This document shows, piece by piece, positions 45,350 to 58,031 of a stretch of DNA of 64,000 nt. The stretch comes from Altericroceibacterium spongiae (GTDB lineage Bacteria > Pseudomonadota > Alphaproteobacteria > Sphingomonadales > Sphingomonadaceae): the NCBI RefSeq assembly GCF_003610805.1, contig NZ_RAPF01000006.1, positions 62,001-126,000 of the forward strand. The letters are read 5' to 3'. The notes under the pieces are model-generated. The model saw nothing but the letters and a program-made list of their open reading frames with translations. It was not told where the DNA came from and did not search any database. The position numbers and the translations under genes were made by a program. Position 1 is the stretch's first letter. Each line of letters starts with the position of its first letter.

Positions 45350-47650
45350 ATGACCTCCATTCGCTTATTCGCTACGGCCAGCCTGCTTGGCCTGGCTTGT
45401 CAGCCCGTTGCCGCGCAGGCGCAGGAACAAACCGCCCCGCCTGTCCGGCAAACCAGCCCGCATACCATACAGGAGACCCGCATGGCCGATGATGCCTCGT
45501 CCCACGATCTGACGCTGGAACGTCTCTTCGCCAGCCCGGCTCTTGCCGGTTCTTCGCCGCGCGGTGTGAAACTGTCCCCCGATGGCCGCTATCTCACCGT
45601 GTTGCGCAACCGTGAAGAGGATCGTGAGCGCTATGATCTGTGGGGCTTCGACCGGAAAAGCGGCCAGTGGACCATGCTGGTGGACAGCGAAAAGCTCGGC
45701 TCGGGCCGGGAACTGTCCGAAGCGGAAAAGATGCAGCGCGAACGTCTGCGGATCGGCGATCTCAAAGGGATCGTAACCTATGAATGGTCGGCTGACGGGG
45801 AATCCATTCTCGTCCCGCTCGAAGGCGATCTTTATCTCGCCCGGCTCGATGGTTCGGTGGAGCGCCTTACCGATACGGAAGAAGCCGAACTCAATCCCGC
45901 CCTCAGCAATACCGGCGCCTATATTTCCTTCGTTCGTGACGGGCAGGTCTATGCCGGCGATGTCGGTGCAGAGGCGCAGGCGATCACGCCGCAGGAAGGC
46001 GATACGGTTCAGTGGGGCGTGGCCGAATTCGTTGCGCAGGAGGAAATGGACCGGCATAAGGGTTTCTGGTGGTCTCCCGATGACCGGCGGATCGCGGTGG
46101 CGCGTGTGGATGAAGCTCCGGTCGGTATCGTAACCCGCACCGCCATCGGTGCCAGCGGCACGCGGACCTATGAGCAGCGCTATCCGGCGGCGGGCACACC
46201 CAATGCCGATGTGCAGCTTTTCGTGATGGACCCGAATGGCAGCCATCGTGTGCCGGTCGATCTCGGGCCGGATAAGGATATCTATGCTGCACGCGTGAAC
46301 TGGGCGCCCGATGGCAGCCGGCTATACGTTCAGCGCGAGAATCGTGACCAGACGCAGCTCGATATGCTCAGCGTGGACCCTGAGACAGGGCAGTCACAGG
46401 TGCTGTTCACCGAAAAAGCGCGCGATAAGAGCTGGATCAATCTGACCGACAACTATCGCTTTCTGGACGATGGCAGCCTGATCTGGTGGTCGGAGCGTGA
46501 CGGATACGGCCATCTGTACCGTTTTGCCGACGGGCAATGGCAGCAACTGACTTCCGGTGACTGGGTGGTGACGAGTCTGGATGGCGTCGATCAGGAAACC
46601 GGCCGGATCACGTTCACTGCCAATCGGGACGATGTGCTCGCTACCCAGATTTATGCGCTTAATCTGGCGGACCCGTCCCATATCGAGATGCTGAGCGATT
46701 CCGATTATGTGAACAGCGCGAAGATGGACGATGCAGGCAAGACGCTGATCGTCAGCCGCTCATCGCAGAAGCAGCCGCCGCAATCCTATCTTGCCGATGC
46801 GCAGGGCGAGCGCCTGACCTGGATCGAGGAAAACGCCCTCACTGGCGACCATCCTTATGCGCCTTACCTCGCTAGCCACCGACCCGCGCAGTTCGGTACG
46901 ATAAAAGCCGATGACGGCACGCCGCTGCATTATATGATGATTACGCCCGAGCTTGAGGAAGGGACAATCTATCCGGTAATTTTCTCTCATTATGGCGGCC
47001 CGCATGTGCAGGTGGTGACAAAGGGCTGGCAGGGAGCGTTGCCACAGGCGATTGTCGATAAGGGCTATATCTATTTCGCCATCGATAATCGCGGCAGTAA
47101 TAATCGTGGCGTCGATTTCGAAAGCGCTATCTGGCACGCGATGGGGTCGGTCGAAGTGGCCGATCAGAAGAAGGGCGCTGAATTTCTGAAGACTTTGCCT
47201 TTCGTCGATTCTGCCAAAATCGCGATCTATGGCTGGTCCTATGGCGGCTATATGACGCTGAAAATGCTCGAAGCCGATCCGGGTTTTTACGCTGCCGGTA
47301 TTGCTGGCGCACCGGTTACGCGCTGGGAGCTTTACGACACCCATTATACGGAGCGTTATATGGGCGATCCGACACGCGACAAAAACGCCTATGAAACCGC
47401 ATCGGCCATTCCCGATGCAGCGAAGATCAGCGATCCGATGCTGCTTCTTCACGGCATGGCTGATGATAATGTGGTGTTCGAAAATTCCTCCGAACTGATC
47501 GGCAAGCTGCAACATGATGCGGTGCCGTTCGAAATGATGCTCTATCCCGGGCAGACGCATAGCGTGAAGGGGCCGAAGATCAGCGTCCATCTGTGGAAAA
47601 CGATTTTCGATTTCCTCGAAGATAAGGGCGTGGCTCCGGCCGAGCGGTGA
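45350..47650 (+). CDS. S9 family peptidase (dipeptidyl peptidase IV type), secreted
   Basis: 766 residues. The signal peptide MTSIRLFATASLLGLA ends near AQAQ. Next is a DPP-IV-type beta-propeller with KLSPDGRYLTVLRNREEDR and RHKG-like DRHKGFWWSPDDRRIAV carrying the Glu pair region (EFVAQEEMDRH) that binds the substrate amino terminus. The alpha/beta hydrolase domain has the nucleophile in YGWSYGGYM, Asp in HGMADDNV and His in GQTHSVKG. It should remove dipeptides from peptides in the periplasm. An amino-acid permease gene follows 4 nt later. Confidence 0.9.
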   Translation: MTSIRLFATASLLGLACQPVAAQAQEQTAPPVRQTSPHTIQETRMADDASSHDLTLERLFASPALAGSSPRGVKLSPDGRYLTVLRNREEDRERYDLWGFDRKSGQWTMLVDSEKLGSGRELSEAEKMQRERLRIGDLKGIVTYEWSADGESILVPLEGDLYLARLDGSVERLTDTEEAELNPALSNTGAYISFVRDGQVYAGDVGAEAQAITPQEGDTVQWGVAEFVAQEEMDRHKGFWWSPDDRRIAVARVDEAPVGIVTRTAIGASGTRTYEQRYPAAGTPNADVQLFVMDPNGSHRVPVDLGPDKDIYAARVNWAPDGSRLYVQRENRDQTQLDMLSVDPETGQSQVLFTEKARDKSWINLTDNYRFLDDGSLIWWSERDGYGHLYRFADGQWQQLTSGDWVVTSLDGVDQETGRITFTANRDDVLATQIYALNLADPSHIEMLSDSDYVNSAKMDDAGKTLIVSRSSQKQPPQSYLADAQGERLTWIEENALTGDHPYAPYLASHRPAQFGTIKADDGTPLHYMMITPELEEGTIYPVIFSHYGGPHVQVVTKGWQGALPQAIVDKGYIYFAIDNRGSNNRGVDFESAIWHAMGSVEVADQKKGAEFLKTLPFVDSAKIAIYGWSYGGYMTLKMLEADPGFYAAGIAGAPVTRWELYDTHYTERYMGDPTRDKNAYETASAIPDAAKISDPMLLLHGMADDNVVFENSSELIGKLQHDAVPFEMMLYPGQTHSVKGPKISVHLWKTIFDFLEDKGVAPAER

Positions 47651-47654
47651 TGTG

Positions 47655-48923
47655 ATGAACCAGCAGGCCGCAACACTTTATCGTCCAGCCAAACTGCCCA
47701 ATCTGGTCAGGAAGAAACCCGACCAGGGCAGCAAGAAGACCGATTCCGCTTCCGGGCAGGGGGCTCTGGGTCTTGCCGGTGCCTGGGCAATGGGCGTTGG
47801 CGGCATGATCGGCGGCGGGATATTCTCGACGCTGGGTGTGGTGATATCGGTTGCCGGGCAATGGGCCTGGGCCAGCTTTTTGCTGGGCGGACTGATTGCG
47901 CTGGCCACGGGGCATTGTATGGCCGCGCTGACCGTGGATGGTGACCGCTCGGGCGGAATATATCGTTTTCTGCGGATGCAGGGTTATGATCGCGCGGCGC
48001 ATGTTTCCGCGCTTGTCCTGCTGCTGGGTTATACGCTGACGGTGGCTGTGTATGCCTATACTTTCGGGTCCTATCTGGCCAATGTCTTCAACGGGCCGGA
48101 CTGGCTGCCGCAGGCTATGGGTGTTGTCGCGATTATCGTTCTGGCCGGGCTTAATCTGCGCGGGGCCAGCGATGCAGCAGGCGTCGAAATTGCGATTGTG
48201 GTGGGCAAACTTGTCATTCTTGCAGGGCTTGCGGTTGCCGGATTGTGGCGCTTCGATGCGGCCCGGCTGGCGGTCGAAAATCCGCCGGGCTGGTTCGGGG
48301 CGATTGTCGGCGCGGCGAGTGTCTTCATGGCATATGAAGGGTTCGAACTGCTGAGCTACGATTATGACGAAATGGCCGATCGCAAAACATTGATCCGCCG
48401 GGTCATGCCGCTCACCATATGGACCGCTATTGTGGTTTATATTGCGATTGCTCTGGCGGTGCCCATGCTGGTCGATACGTCCGAACTGATTGCCGATGGC
48501 GAAGTCGCGCTGGCCAAAGCCGGGCAGGCCTTGATGGGCATGACGGGCCTGCTGCTGGTGACTGCCGCTGCGGCCATGTCCACCGGATCGGCGATTAATG
48601 CGACGCTGTTTTCCTCTGCCCGACTGGCGCATGAAGTGGCAAAAGAAAAGGAACTGCCTTCCGTCTTTGCCAGAGAAAACCGCTTCCAGTCTCCCTATAT
48701 TGGTGTGCTGACGCTGGGCGGCGGGGCTATTGTCCTGACATTGCTGGGCGGGCTGACATCGCTGGTAACCGGCGCCAGTGTCGTTTTCCTGCTGGTTTTC
48801 GGAACGGTGAATGTTCTCGCATGGCGGGAAAAGGTAGGAAACACGCTTTATGCAGCACTTGGAACGGTGGGCGCTTTTATCGCCACCGCACTGCTTCTGC
48901 TGCATCTGGCAAATGTGATTTGA
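47655..48923 (+). CDS. APC family amino-acid permease
   Basis: A 422-residue protein with about 12 TM helices. GVGGMIGGGIFSTLGVV in the first helix is the APC substrate-binding signature (unwound GXG). VFMAYEGFELLSYDYDEM matches helix 6 and the following loop of APC permeases. The substrate is unknown. It directly follows the secreted dipeptidyl peptidase gene, suggesting uptake of the released amino acids. A GTG one codon upstream (47652) is an alternative start. Confidence 0.85.
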   Translation: MNQQAATLYRPAKLPNLVRKKPDQGSKKTDSASGQGALGLAGAWAMGVGGMIGGGIFSTLGVVISVAGQWAWASFLLGGLIALATGHCMAALTVDGDRSGGIYRFLRMQGYDRAAHVSALVLLLGYTLTVAVYAYTFGSYLANVFNGPDWLPQAMGVVAIIVLAGLNLRGASDAAGVEIAIVVGKLVILAGLAVAGLWRFDAARLAVENPPGWFGAIVGAASVFMAYEGFELLSYDYDEMADRKTLIRRVMPLTIWTAIVVYIAIALAVPMLVDTSELIADGEVALAKAGQALMGMTGLLLVTAAAAMSTGSAINATLFSSARLAHEVAKEKELPSVFARENRFQSPYIGVLTLGGGAIVLTLLGGLTSLVTGASVVFLLVFGTVNVLAWREKVGNTLYAALGTVGAFIATALLLLHLANVI

Positions 48924-49019
48924 AATAATCGTAAAAACTCTGGGGTTCAGGCATAAAATTTGTTGCGTCTGCAGGATGCAACGCTAAGGCGGCCCCCACG
49001 AAATGAAATGGAGTGCGTA

Positions 49020-50045
49020 ATGGGTTATCGGGTAGCGGTCGTCGGTGCGACGGGGAATGTCGGGCGTGAAATGCTCGCCATTCTGGCGGAGCGCGAATTT
49101 CCGATGGACGAGGTTGCGGCTGTGGCCAGTTCACGGTCTGTCGGGACCGAGATCGAAATCGGCGATTCCGGTCGTATGGTGAAGTGCAAGAATCTCGAAC
49201 ATTTCGATTTTTCCGGCTGGGATATTGCGCTGTTCGCTGTCGGTTCTGCTGCCACCAGGGAATATGCCCCGAAAGCCGCCGCGGCTGGCTGTGTAGTGAT
49301 CGATAACAGCTCGCTATACCGGATGGACCCCGATGTGCCGCTGATCGTTCCGGAAGTGAATCCGGATGCGATCGACGGCTATGTGAAAAAGAACATCATC
49401 GCCAATCCGAATTGCTCGACCGCGCAGCTCATGGTGACGCTGAAGCCGTTGCACGATGCTGCCACGATCCGGCGCGTTGTCGTTTCGACCTATCAGTCTG
49501 TATCCGGCGCGGGCAAGGCCGGTATGGACGAATTGTTCGAGCAGAGCCGGGCCATTTTCGTGGGCGATCCTGTCGAGCCGGCCAAGTTCACCAAGCAGAT
49601 CGCGTTCAACGTCATTCCGCATATCGATGTCTTCATGGATGACGGGTCGACCAAGGAAGAATGGAAGATGGTGGTCGAGACCAAGAAGATTCTCGATCCC
49701 AAGGTGAAGCTCAACGCGACTTGCGTGCGCGTGCCGGTATTTGTCGGCCATGCCGAGGCGGTGAATATCGAGTTCGAAAACGAACTGAGCGCCGAAGATG
49801 CGCAAAATATTCTGCGTGAGGCACCGGGCTGCATGCTCGTCGATAAGCGTGAGGATGGCGGGTATGTGACTCCGGTGGAATGCGCCGGGGACAGCGCCAC
49901 CTATATCAGCCGTGTGCGCGAAGATCCGACCGTCGATAACGGTCTGACCCTGTGGTGCGTCTCCGACAATCTGCGCAAGGGAGCCGCGCTCAATGCGGTG
50001 CAGATCGCTGAATTGCTGGGGCGTCGCCATCTGAAGAAGGGCTGA
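49020..50045 (+). CDS. asd: Aspartate-semialdehyde dehydrogenase
   Basis: A 341-residue enzyme of the aspartate pathway (lysine, threonine, methionine, diaminopimelate). The NADP-binding VAVVGATGNVGREML opens the protein, the catalytic Cys is in NPNCSTAQLM (about residue 130), and VSTYQSVSGAGKAGMDEL and RVPVFVGHAEAVN follow. The ATG at 49020 has GGAG at a good distance; the frame is open 20 codons upstream but without similarity. Confidence 0.96.
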   Translation: MGYRVAVVGATGNVGREMLAILAEREFPMDEVAAVASSRSVGTEIEIGDSGRMVKCKNLEHFDFSGWDIALFAVGSAATREYAPKAAAAGCVVIDNSSLYRMDPDVPLIVPEVNPDAIDGYVKKNIIANPNCSTAQLMVTLKPLHDAATIRRVVVSTYQSVSGAGKAGMDELFEQSRAIFVGDPVEPAKFTKQIAFNVIPHIDVFMDDGSTKEEWKMVVETKKILDPKVKLNATCVRVPVFVGHAEAVNIEFENELSAEDAQNILREAPGCMLVDKREDGGYVTPVECAGDSATYISRVREDPTVDNGLTLWCVSDNLRKGAALNAVQIAELLGRRHLKKG

Positions 50046-50126
50046 GGCTCGCGAGCCGGGGCAGGTCGAATATCGCCTGCCCCGGCATTTTCTCCCCATA
50101 ATGCGAAACCGGGATAGCTGACGGAT

Positions 50127-51335
50127 ATGAGATCGGCCTGGATCGCCTTTGCCCTTGCGGCATGCTTTTTTCTGTTCGAATTCGTCACCCGGATCGAACC
50201 CAGCCTGGCGCAGGAAGCGATTGCCGGTTTTTACGGCATTTCTCATTCCGGTTTCGGGACGCTCTCCAGCCTGTTTTTCTGGGTCTACGCGCCGATGCAG
50301 ATCGTGGTGGGGCTGCTGCTCGACCGCTTTGGTGCAAGGCGCTTTATCCTTCTCGGGACCCTGTCCTGCTCGCTGGGCGTTATCCTGTTCAGTCTGACCT
50401 CCAGCACGCTGATCGGCGGGGCCGGGCGGCTGCTGACCGGGTTCGGTGCCTCTTTCGCTTTTGTTGCCGCTTTGTGGCTGGTCAATCACTGGTTTCCGGC
50501 CAGTCGCTTCGCGTTGCTTTCCGGCATGGTGAACGCCGTGGGCATGGTCGGCACGGCTATAGGCTCTGTCCTCTTGTCCGATGTCATTGCCGATCATGGC
50601 TGGCAGACCACGTTCCTCGCCACCGGCGGAGCGGGGCTGATGCTATTCCTCCTCGCTCTTTTCTTTCTGAAGGAGCCCGATTCCCCCGCCACCAGTGCCG
50701 ATAGCAGTGCGCTGACGCATGTGCTGGGCAGTTTGCGCAGCGTGCTGAGTAATGGACGGATCTGGCTGATCGGGCTGGTGAGCATGCTCTATTATGTCCC
50801 GATCAACGTATATGGCGGGCTTTGGGGGACCAGTGACCTCGTCCAGAATCATCATCGCAGCCCGGTTGCGGCGCAGACTGAAGTGTCGATGATTTTCTGG
50901 GGGATGGCGCTGGGCAGTGTGCTGGGCGGCTGGATGTCGGACCGGCTGGGGCACCGCAAATTCCTTGTCTTTGCCGGATCGCTTCTCACGGCTCTTGCCT
51001 ATAGCGCCATCGTCTATGTGCCGATGAACCAGTTTACCGAAGCCACCTGTCTGTTTGCAGGCGGGGTTTTTGGCGGTTTCCAGATGCTCACTTTCACCAT
51101 GGCCAAGGAAGGGATCAGAGAAGAACTGGTCGGCACGGTGGTGGCTTTCGTGAATATGATCGGCATTGCCGGCGCGCTGATTCTCCAGCCTCTCGTCGGC
51201 TATCTCGCCGATATCAGCGGAGGAGATTTCGACTTTGCGCTGAGCATCGTGCCCGCCTGCGTTGCGCTGTCGACGGTGCTGGTGCTGGCGATTTCCGAAT
51301 ATCGCCATCCCGATCATCGTTTGGCGAGCGATTAG
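50127..51335 (+). CDS. MFS transporter
   Basis: A 402-residue, 12-TM major facilitator. The cytoplasmic loop 2-3 motif is seen as GLLLDRFGARRFIL, and its C-terminal counterpart as GWMSDRLGHRKFL. RIEPSLAQEAIAGFYGIS between helices 1 and 2 recalls the group of uncharacterised MFS proteins near nitrate/hexuronate carriers. The substrate is unknown. It is a single gene between asd and a hydrolase gene. Confidence 0.8.
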   Translation: MRSAWIAFALAACFFLFEFVTRIEPSLAQEAIAGFYGISHSGFGTLSSLFFWVYAPMQIVVGLLLDRFGARRFILLGTLSCSLGVILFSLTSSTLIGGAGRLLTGFGASFAFVAALWLVNHWFPASRFALLSGMVNAVGMVGTAIGSVLLSDVIADHGWQTTFLATGGAGLMLFLLALFFLKEPDSPATSADSSALTHVLGSLRSVLSNGRIWLIGLVSMLYYVPINVYGGLWGTSDLVQNHHRSPVAAQTEVSMIFWGMALGSVLGGWMSDRLGHRKFLVFAGSLLTALAYSAIVYVPMNQFTEATCLFAGGVFGGFQMLTFTMAKEGIREELVGTVVAFVNMIGIAGALILQPLVGYLADISGGDFDFALSIVPACVALSTVLVLAISEYRHPDHRLASD

Positions 51336-51383
51336 TGCAACAGGGCTTGCCGGCCTGCCTTCGCCTCTGCGATAGGCTGACGC

Positions 51384-52151
51384 ATGAGCACAGTCAGCAG
51401 CACCACTTTCGCCAGTTTCGACGGCACCGAACTTGCCCTCCACCGGATGAATCCGGAGGGAGCAGCGGGCCGTAAGGTCATTCTTCTGCACGGCCTCTTT
51501 TCCAGTGCCGAGATGAACTGGATCCGCTTCGGCCATGCAGCGAAGCTCGCCGAAGCGGGATTCGATGTCATCATGCCCGATCTGCGTGCTCATGGTGAAA
51601 GCGCTGCGCCGCATGGTGCCGATGCTTATCCGGCCGATGTGCTGGTGCGCGATGTCAAAGCGCTGGTCGGCTATCTCGGACTCACGGATTACGACCTCGT
51701 TGGCTTTTCGCTGGGGTCGCGAACCGCTGTGCGCGCCGTTCTGGCAGGCCTTGCCCCGCGCAAACTTGTTTTATGCGGCATGGGCCTGGAAGGTCTTGCC
51801 GGATGGGACCGGCGTGCCGCCTTCTTCATCGATGCGATCGACCGTTTCGACGAAGTGAAACGCGGCGATCCCGCTTATGTGGCAGTGTCTTTCATGAAAA
51901 CGATGCAGGTTGACCGCGAAGCTGCGCGGCTCTTGCTGCAATCGGTCGATGACACGGCAGCGGATGAGTTGTCCGGGATTACCATGCCCACACTGGTGGT
52001 TTGCGGTGACAAGGACAATGATAATGGTTCCGCTGAAAAGCTGGTCGATGCTTTGCCCGATGCGCGTTTCGCAGAGGTGCCGGGCACGCATATGAGTTCG
52101 GTCACGGAAGCTGCTCTGGGTGAGGCGATTCGCGACTTTTTGCTGGTCTGA
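51384..52151 (+). CDS. Alpha/beta hydrolase
   Basis: A 255-residue single-domain hydrolase. Oxyanion-hole motif LLHGLFSS, nucleophile elbow VGFSLGSRTA (Ser about residue 113), acid in VVCGDKDND, His in VPGTHMSSV. The substrate is unknown, and context gives no hint. A signal peptide is absent. Confidence 0.85.
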   Translation: MSTVSSTTFASFDGTELALHRMNPEGAAGRKVILLHGLFSSAEMNWIRFGHAAKLAEAGFDVIMPDLRAHGESAAPHGADAYPADVLVRDVKALVGYLGLTDYDLVGFSLGSRTAVRAVLAGLAPRKLVLCGMGLEGLAGWDRRAAFFIDAIDRFDEVKRGDPAYVAVSFMKTMQVDREAARLLLQSVDDTAADELSGITMPTLVVCGDKDNDNGSAEKLVDALPDARFAEVPGTHMSSVTEAALGEAIRDFLLV

Positions 52152-52197
52152 CGGCGCTTCGCCTCGCAATATTGACGGCAGATAGCGGTTTTCCGGC

Positions 52198-52226
52198 TTG
52201 ACTCTGACATCATGTCAGGGTGCATG
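52198..52226 (+). promoter_or_regulatory. Candidate CueR/MerR-type operator-promoter of copA
   Basis: TTGACT (52198-52203) is followed by the inverted repeat ACTCTGAC-ATCAT-GTCAGGGT (52201-52221, one mismatch). MerR-family activators bind such dyads between the -35 and -10. The -10 (TGCATG or nearby) is poor, as expected for an activated promoter. The regulator gene is the next gene after copA. Confidence 0.55.
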
Positions 52227-52255
52227 GATGTGAGCGTCACGCGAGGAGATACCGG

Positions 52256-54624
<2,369 letters not shown>

Positions 54625-54628
<4 letters not shown>

Positions 54629-55038
54629 ATATCGGAGAAGCCTCGAAAGCGGGTGGCGTCTCGCAGCGGATGATCCGCCATTACGAACAGATCGGTCTGA
54701 TCCCCGAACCTGTCCGGCGCGATAGCGGCTATCGCGATTATGGCGAGCAGGATGTCCACCGGCTGCGTTTCATCGCCAATGCGCGCGATCTTGGCTTTTC
54801 CGTACCCGAAATAAAGACTCTGCTGGATCTGTGGGCCAATCGCGAAAGAGCGAGTGCCGAGGTTAAGAATCTGGCTTTGCGCCATATAGATGAGCTGGAT
54901 GAAAAGATCGCCCGGCTGGAAACCATGCGCGATACGTTGCGCAACCTTGCCCGTCATTGCCATGGAGACGAGCGGCCTGATTGCCCCATTCTGCACGGTC
55001 TTGCAGCCGATCCGGCCTCTCTGTCCAAAGGCGATTGA
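54625..55038 (+). CDS. cueR: MerR family copper-responsive regulator CueR
   Basis: A 137-residue activator. The MerR helix-turn-helix is [20 protein letters not shown]. Then follow a dimerisation helix and the metal loop C-x7-C (CHGDERPDC), which in CueR binds a single Cu(I). It starts with GTG overlapping the copA TGA. It is expected to act on the dyad in front of copA, giving a self-contained copper-export unit. Confidence 0.9.
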
Positions 55039-55145
55039 CATTTCTGCCCGTCCGCATCGCCGGGTACATTTTTTCTTATAGTTGACTGATATCGCTTTGC
55101 GGTCAGGGCGGAGCCGTTACGGCGTATGCTCCCCTGTATTTAGCT

Positions 55146-55189
55146 CCATATCGTTCTACAATTTATGTTGAGATTGTAGAACAATATGG
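55146..55189. repeat. 44-bp near-perfect inverted repeat upstream of ivd
   Basis: Left arm CCATAT-C-GTTCTACAAT (55146-55162), right arm ATTGTAGAAC-A-ATATGG (55173-55189), spacer 10 nt, one mismatch in 17 bp. It is AT-richer than the surroundings and lacks a T-tract, so a large operator or an RNA structure is more likely than a terminator. It lies about 75 nt before the ivd start, in the 225-nt gap after cueR, where no gene is seen. Confidence 0.75.
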
Positions 55190-55263
55190 TTGGAATTTTC
55201 GCCGATCTTGCTATCCGGTTTCCGAAAAATATGATACGCCCAACATAATTGGGAGAGAATGGT

Positions 55264-56415
55264 TTGAGTGGATTGAATTTTATCCTCGGCGAAACCGTGG
55301 ACATGATCCGCGATTCGACCGAGCGATTTGCGCGTGAGAAACTGGCGCCGATTGCCGCAAGAGTGGATGCAGAGGACTGGTTCCCGCGCGCATTGTTCGC
55401 CGATATGGGCGAACTGGGCCTTCATGGTATTACGGTAGCCGAGGAATGGGGCGGGCTCGATATGGGCTATCTCGCTCATGTCGTCGCACAGGAGGAGGTG
55501 GCTCGCGCTTCGGCGTCGATAGGCCTGTCCTACGGTGCGCATTCCAATCTGTGCATCAATCAGATCCATCGCTGGGCGAATGAGGAGCAGAAGCGCCGTT
55601 ATCTCCCCGAACTGGTGGCGGGCCGTCATATCGGGGCGCTGGCCATGAGCGAGGCCGGGTCCGGTTCCGACGTAGTTTCGATGAAATTGCGCGCTGCGAA
55701 GAAGGGGGACCGCTATATTCTGAACGGCACGAAATACTGGATCACCAACGGTTCGGAAGCCGATGTGCTGGTGGTTTATGCCAAGACCGATCCCGATGCC
55801 GGACCGCATGGCATTACAGCCTTTATCGTCGAAAAGGGTATGCCGGGCTTCTCTATCGGTCAGAAGATCGAGAAGATGGGAATGCGCGGCTCGCCCACGG
55901 TCGAACTTGTTTTCGACAATGCCGAAATTCCCGAAGAAAACGTGCTGGGTGACGTGAATAAGGGCGTGGCGGTTTTAATGAGCGGACTCGATTATGAGCG
56001 GACCGTTCTGGCCGGTGTGCAGACCGGCATCATGCAGGCCTGTCTCGACGTAGTTCTGCCGTATGTGCGCGACCGCAAGCAATTCGGCACACCGGTCGGC
56101 GAATTCCAGCTGATGCAGGCCAAGATTGCCGACATATATGTCGCGCTTAATTCCAGCCGGGCGTATCTTTATGCCGTGGCACGGGCTGCCGATGCCGGCA
56201 TGACCACGCGTTACGATGCCGCCGGAGCTATTCTGCTGGCGAGCGAGAATGCGGTGAAGGTCGCGCTCGAAGCGGTGCAGGCGCTGGGCGGTGCCGGATA
56301 TACCACAGACTGGCCGGTCGAGCGCTATCTGCGCGATGCCAAACTGCTCGATATTGGCGCGGGCACCAATGAAGTGCGGCGGATGCTGATCGGCCGCGAA
56401 CTGTTCAAGGGGTAA
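55264..56415 (+). CDS. ivd: Isovaleryl-CoA dehydrogenase (acyl-CoA dehydrogenase family)
   Basis: A 383-residue FAD enzyme. Motifs are [31 protein letters not shown], the catalytic Glu in [10 protein letters not shown] (position typical of IVD, in the G-helix) and [21 protein letters not shown]. It oxidises isovaleryl-CoA to 3-methylcrotonyl-CoA in leucine breakdown and feeds the carboxylase encoded next. A TTG at 55264 has GGGAGAG 6 nt upstream and is preferred to TTG at 55249. Confidence 0.88.
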   Translation: MSGLNFILGETVDMIRDSTERFAREKLAPIAARVDAEDWFPRALFADMGELGLHGITVAEEWGGLDMGYLAHVVAQEEVARASASIGLSYGAHSNLCINQIHRWANEEQKRRYLPELVAGRHIGALAMSEAGSGSDVVSMKLRAAKKGDRYILNGTKYWITNGSEADVLVVYAKTDPDAGPHGITAFIVEKGMPGFSIGQKIEKMGMRGSPTVELVFDNAEIPEENVLGDVNKGVAVLMSGLDYERTVLAGVQTGIMQACLDVVLPYVRDRKQFGTPVGEFQLMQAKIADIYVALNSSRAYLYAVARAADAGMTTRYDAAGAILLASENAVKVALEAVQALGGAGYTTDWPVERYLRDAKLLDIGAGTNEVRRMLIGRELFKG

Positions 56416-56417
56416 GT

Positions 56418-58031
56418 ATGAGCGGAGCTGTTATTCCGAGTAAACTCGACCTTGCGGCCCCTGAGGCGCAGGCCCGGGCCGGGCATAATCGTGCATTGGC
56501 GGCCGAACTGCATGAGAAGGTCGCCAAAGCGGCGCAAGGCGGCAATGAGCGCTCGCGTGAGCGCCATGTAGGACGTGGCAAATTGCTGCCGCGCGACAGG
56601 GTGGAGCGGCTGCTCGATCCCGGTTCGCCCTTTCTCGAACTGGGCCAGCTCGCTGCTGGCGGCATGTATGGGGATGAGATCCCCGGTGCCGGCTTGATCG
56701 GCGGGATCGGGCGCGTATCGGGGCGTCAGGTGATGGTGCTTGCCAATGATGCCACGGTGAAGGGCGGCACTTACTTTCCGATGTCGGTGAAGAAACATTT
56801 GCGGGCACAGGAAATTGCCGAACAAAACCGGCTGCCCTGTATCTATCTGGTCGATAGTGGCGGCGCCAACCTGCCCAATCAGGCCGAAGTCTTCCCCGAC
56901 AAGGACCATTTCGGGCGTATATTCTACAATCAGGCCAATATGAGCGGGCAGGGTATTCCGCAGATTGCCTGTGTCATGGGAAGTTGCACGGCAGGTGGTG
57001 CCTATGTTCCGGCGATGAGCGATGAGAGCGTGATCGTGCGCGAGCAGGGGACGATTTTTCTCGCCGGACCGCCTCTGGTGAAGGCTGCAACGGGTGAAGA
57101 AATCAGTGCTGAAGATCTCGGTGGCGGCGATTTGCATGCGCGCAAGTCGGGTGTGGTCGATCATCTGGCCGAGAATGACGATCATGCGCTGACCATTTTG
57201 CGCGATATTGTCAGCAATCTGGGGGATGCCGGGAATGGCGGTCCCGGTACGAATGCGGCGCAAGGCGATATCCAGCCGCCGCTTTATGCTGCGGAAGATA
57301 TGTATTCGCTGATTCCGGAAGATGTTCGCCAGCCTTACGATGTGCATGAAGTAATTGCCCGTCTGGTCGATGGCAGTGCATTCCATGAATTCAAACCGCT
57401 TTACGGAAATACGCTGGTCTGCGGTTTCGCGAAAATCTGGGGCATGGATGTGGCGATCCTTGCCAATAATGGCGTGCTCTTCTCCGAAAGCGCCGTGAAA
57501 GGCGCGCATTTCATCGAGCTCGCCTGTCAGCGCGGTATACCGCTATTGTTCCTGCAAAATATTTCCGGCTTCATGGTCGGCGGGAAATATGAGGCCGAAG
57601 GGATTGCCAAGCACGGGGCCAAGCTCGTGACAGCGGTGGCGACCGCACAGGTACCCAAGATCACAATTCTGATCGGCGGTTCTTTCGGTGCGGGAAATTA
57701 CGGCATGGCCGGTCGCGCTTATAATCCGCGCTTCCTGTTCTCCTGGCCCAATAGCCGGATCAGTGTGATGGGGGGCGAACAGGCCGCCAGTGTGCTTGCC
57801 ACGGTCCATCGCGATGCCGGGAAATGGAGCGAGGAGGAAGCGGAGGCTTTCAAGGCGCCGATCCGGCAGAAATTCGAAGAGGAGGGCGATCCCTATTACG
57901 CCACGGCGCGGCTCTGGGATGACGGGGTGATCGACCCCGTTCAGACGCGCGATGTGCTTGGGCTCAGCCTCGCCGCTTGTCTCAATACCCCTATCGAGGA
58001 GGCGCCCCGCTTCGGGGTGTTCCGGATGTGA
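56418..58031 (+). CDS. mccB: Methylcrotonoyl-CoA carboxylase, carboxyltransferase (beta) subunit
   Basis: A 537-residue crotonase-fold carboxyltransferase. [40 protein letters not shown] and [16 protein letters not shown] form the acyl-CoA site; [20 protein letters not shown] and [20 protein letters not shown] form the carboxybiotin site. These are diagnostic of the MCC beta subunit. It starts 2 nt after ivd and overlaps mccA by 4 bp. Confidence 0.94.
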   Translation: MSGAVIPSKLDLAAPEAQARAGHNRALAAELHEKVAKAAQGGNERSRERHVGRGKLLPRDRVERLLDPGSPFLELGQLAAGGMYGDEIPGAGLIGGIGRVSGRQVMVLANDATVKGGTYFPMSVKKHLRAQEIAEQNRLPCIYLVDSGGANLPNQAEVFPDKDHFGRIFYNQANMSGQGIPQIACVMGSCTAGGAYVPAMSDESVIVREQGTIFLAGPPLVKAATGEEISAEDLGGGDLHARKSGVVDHLAENDDHALTILRDIVSNLGDAGNGGPGTNAAQGDIQPPLYAAEDMYSLIPEDVRQPYDVHEVIARLVDGSAFHEFKPLYGNTLVCGFAKIWGMDVAILANNGVLFSESAVKGAHFIELACQRGIPLLFLQNISGFMVGGKYEAEGIAKHGAKLVTAVATAQVPKITILIGGSFGAGNYGMAGRAYNPRFLFSWPNSRISVMGGEQAASVLATVHRDAGKWSEEEAEAFKAPIRQKFEEEGDPYYATARLWDDGVIDPVQTRDVLGLSLAACLNTPIEEAPRFGVFRM

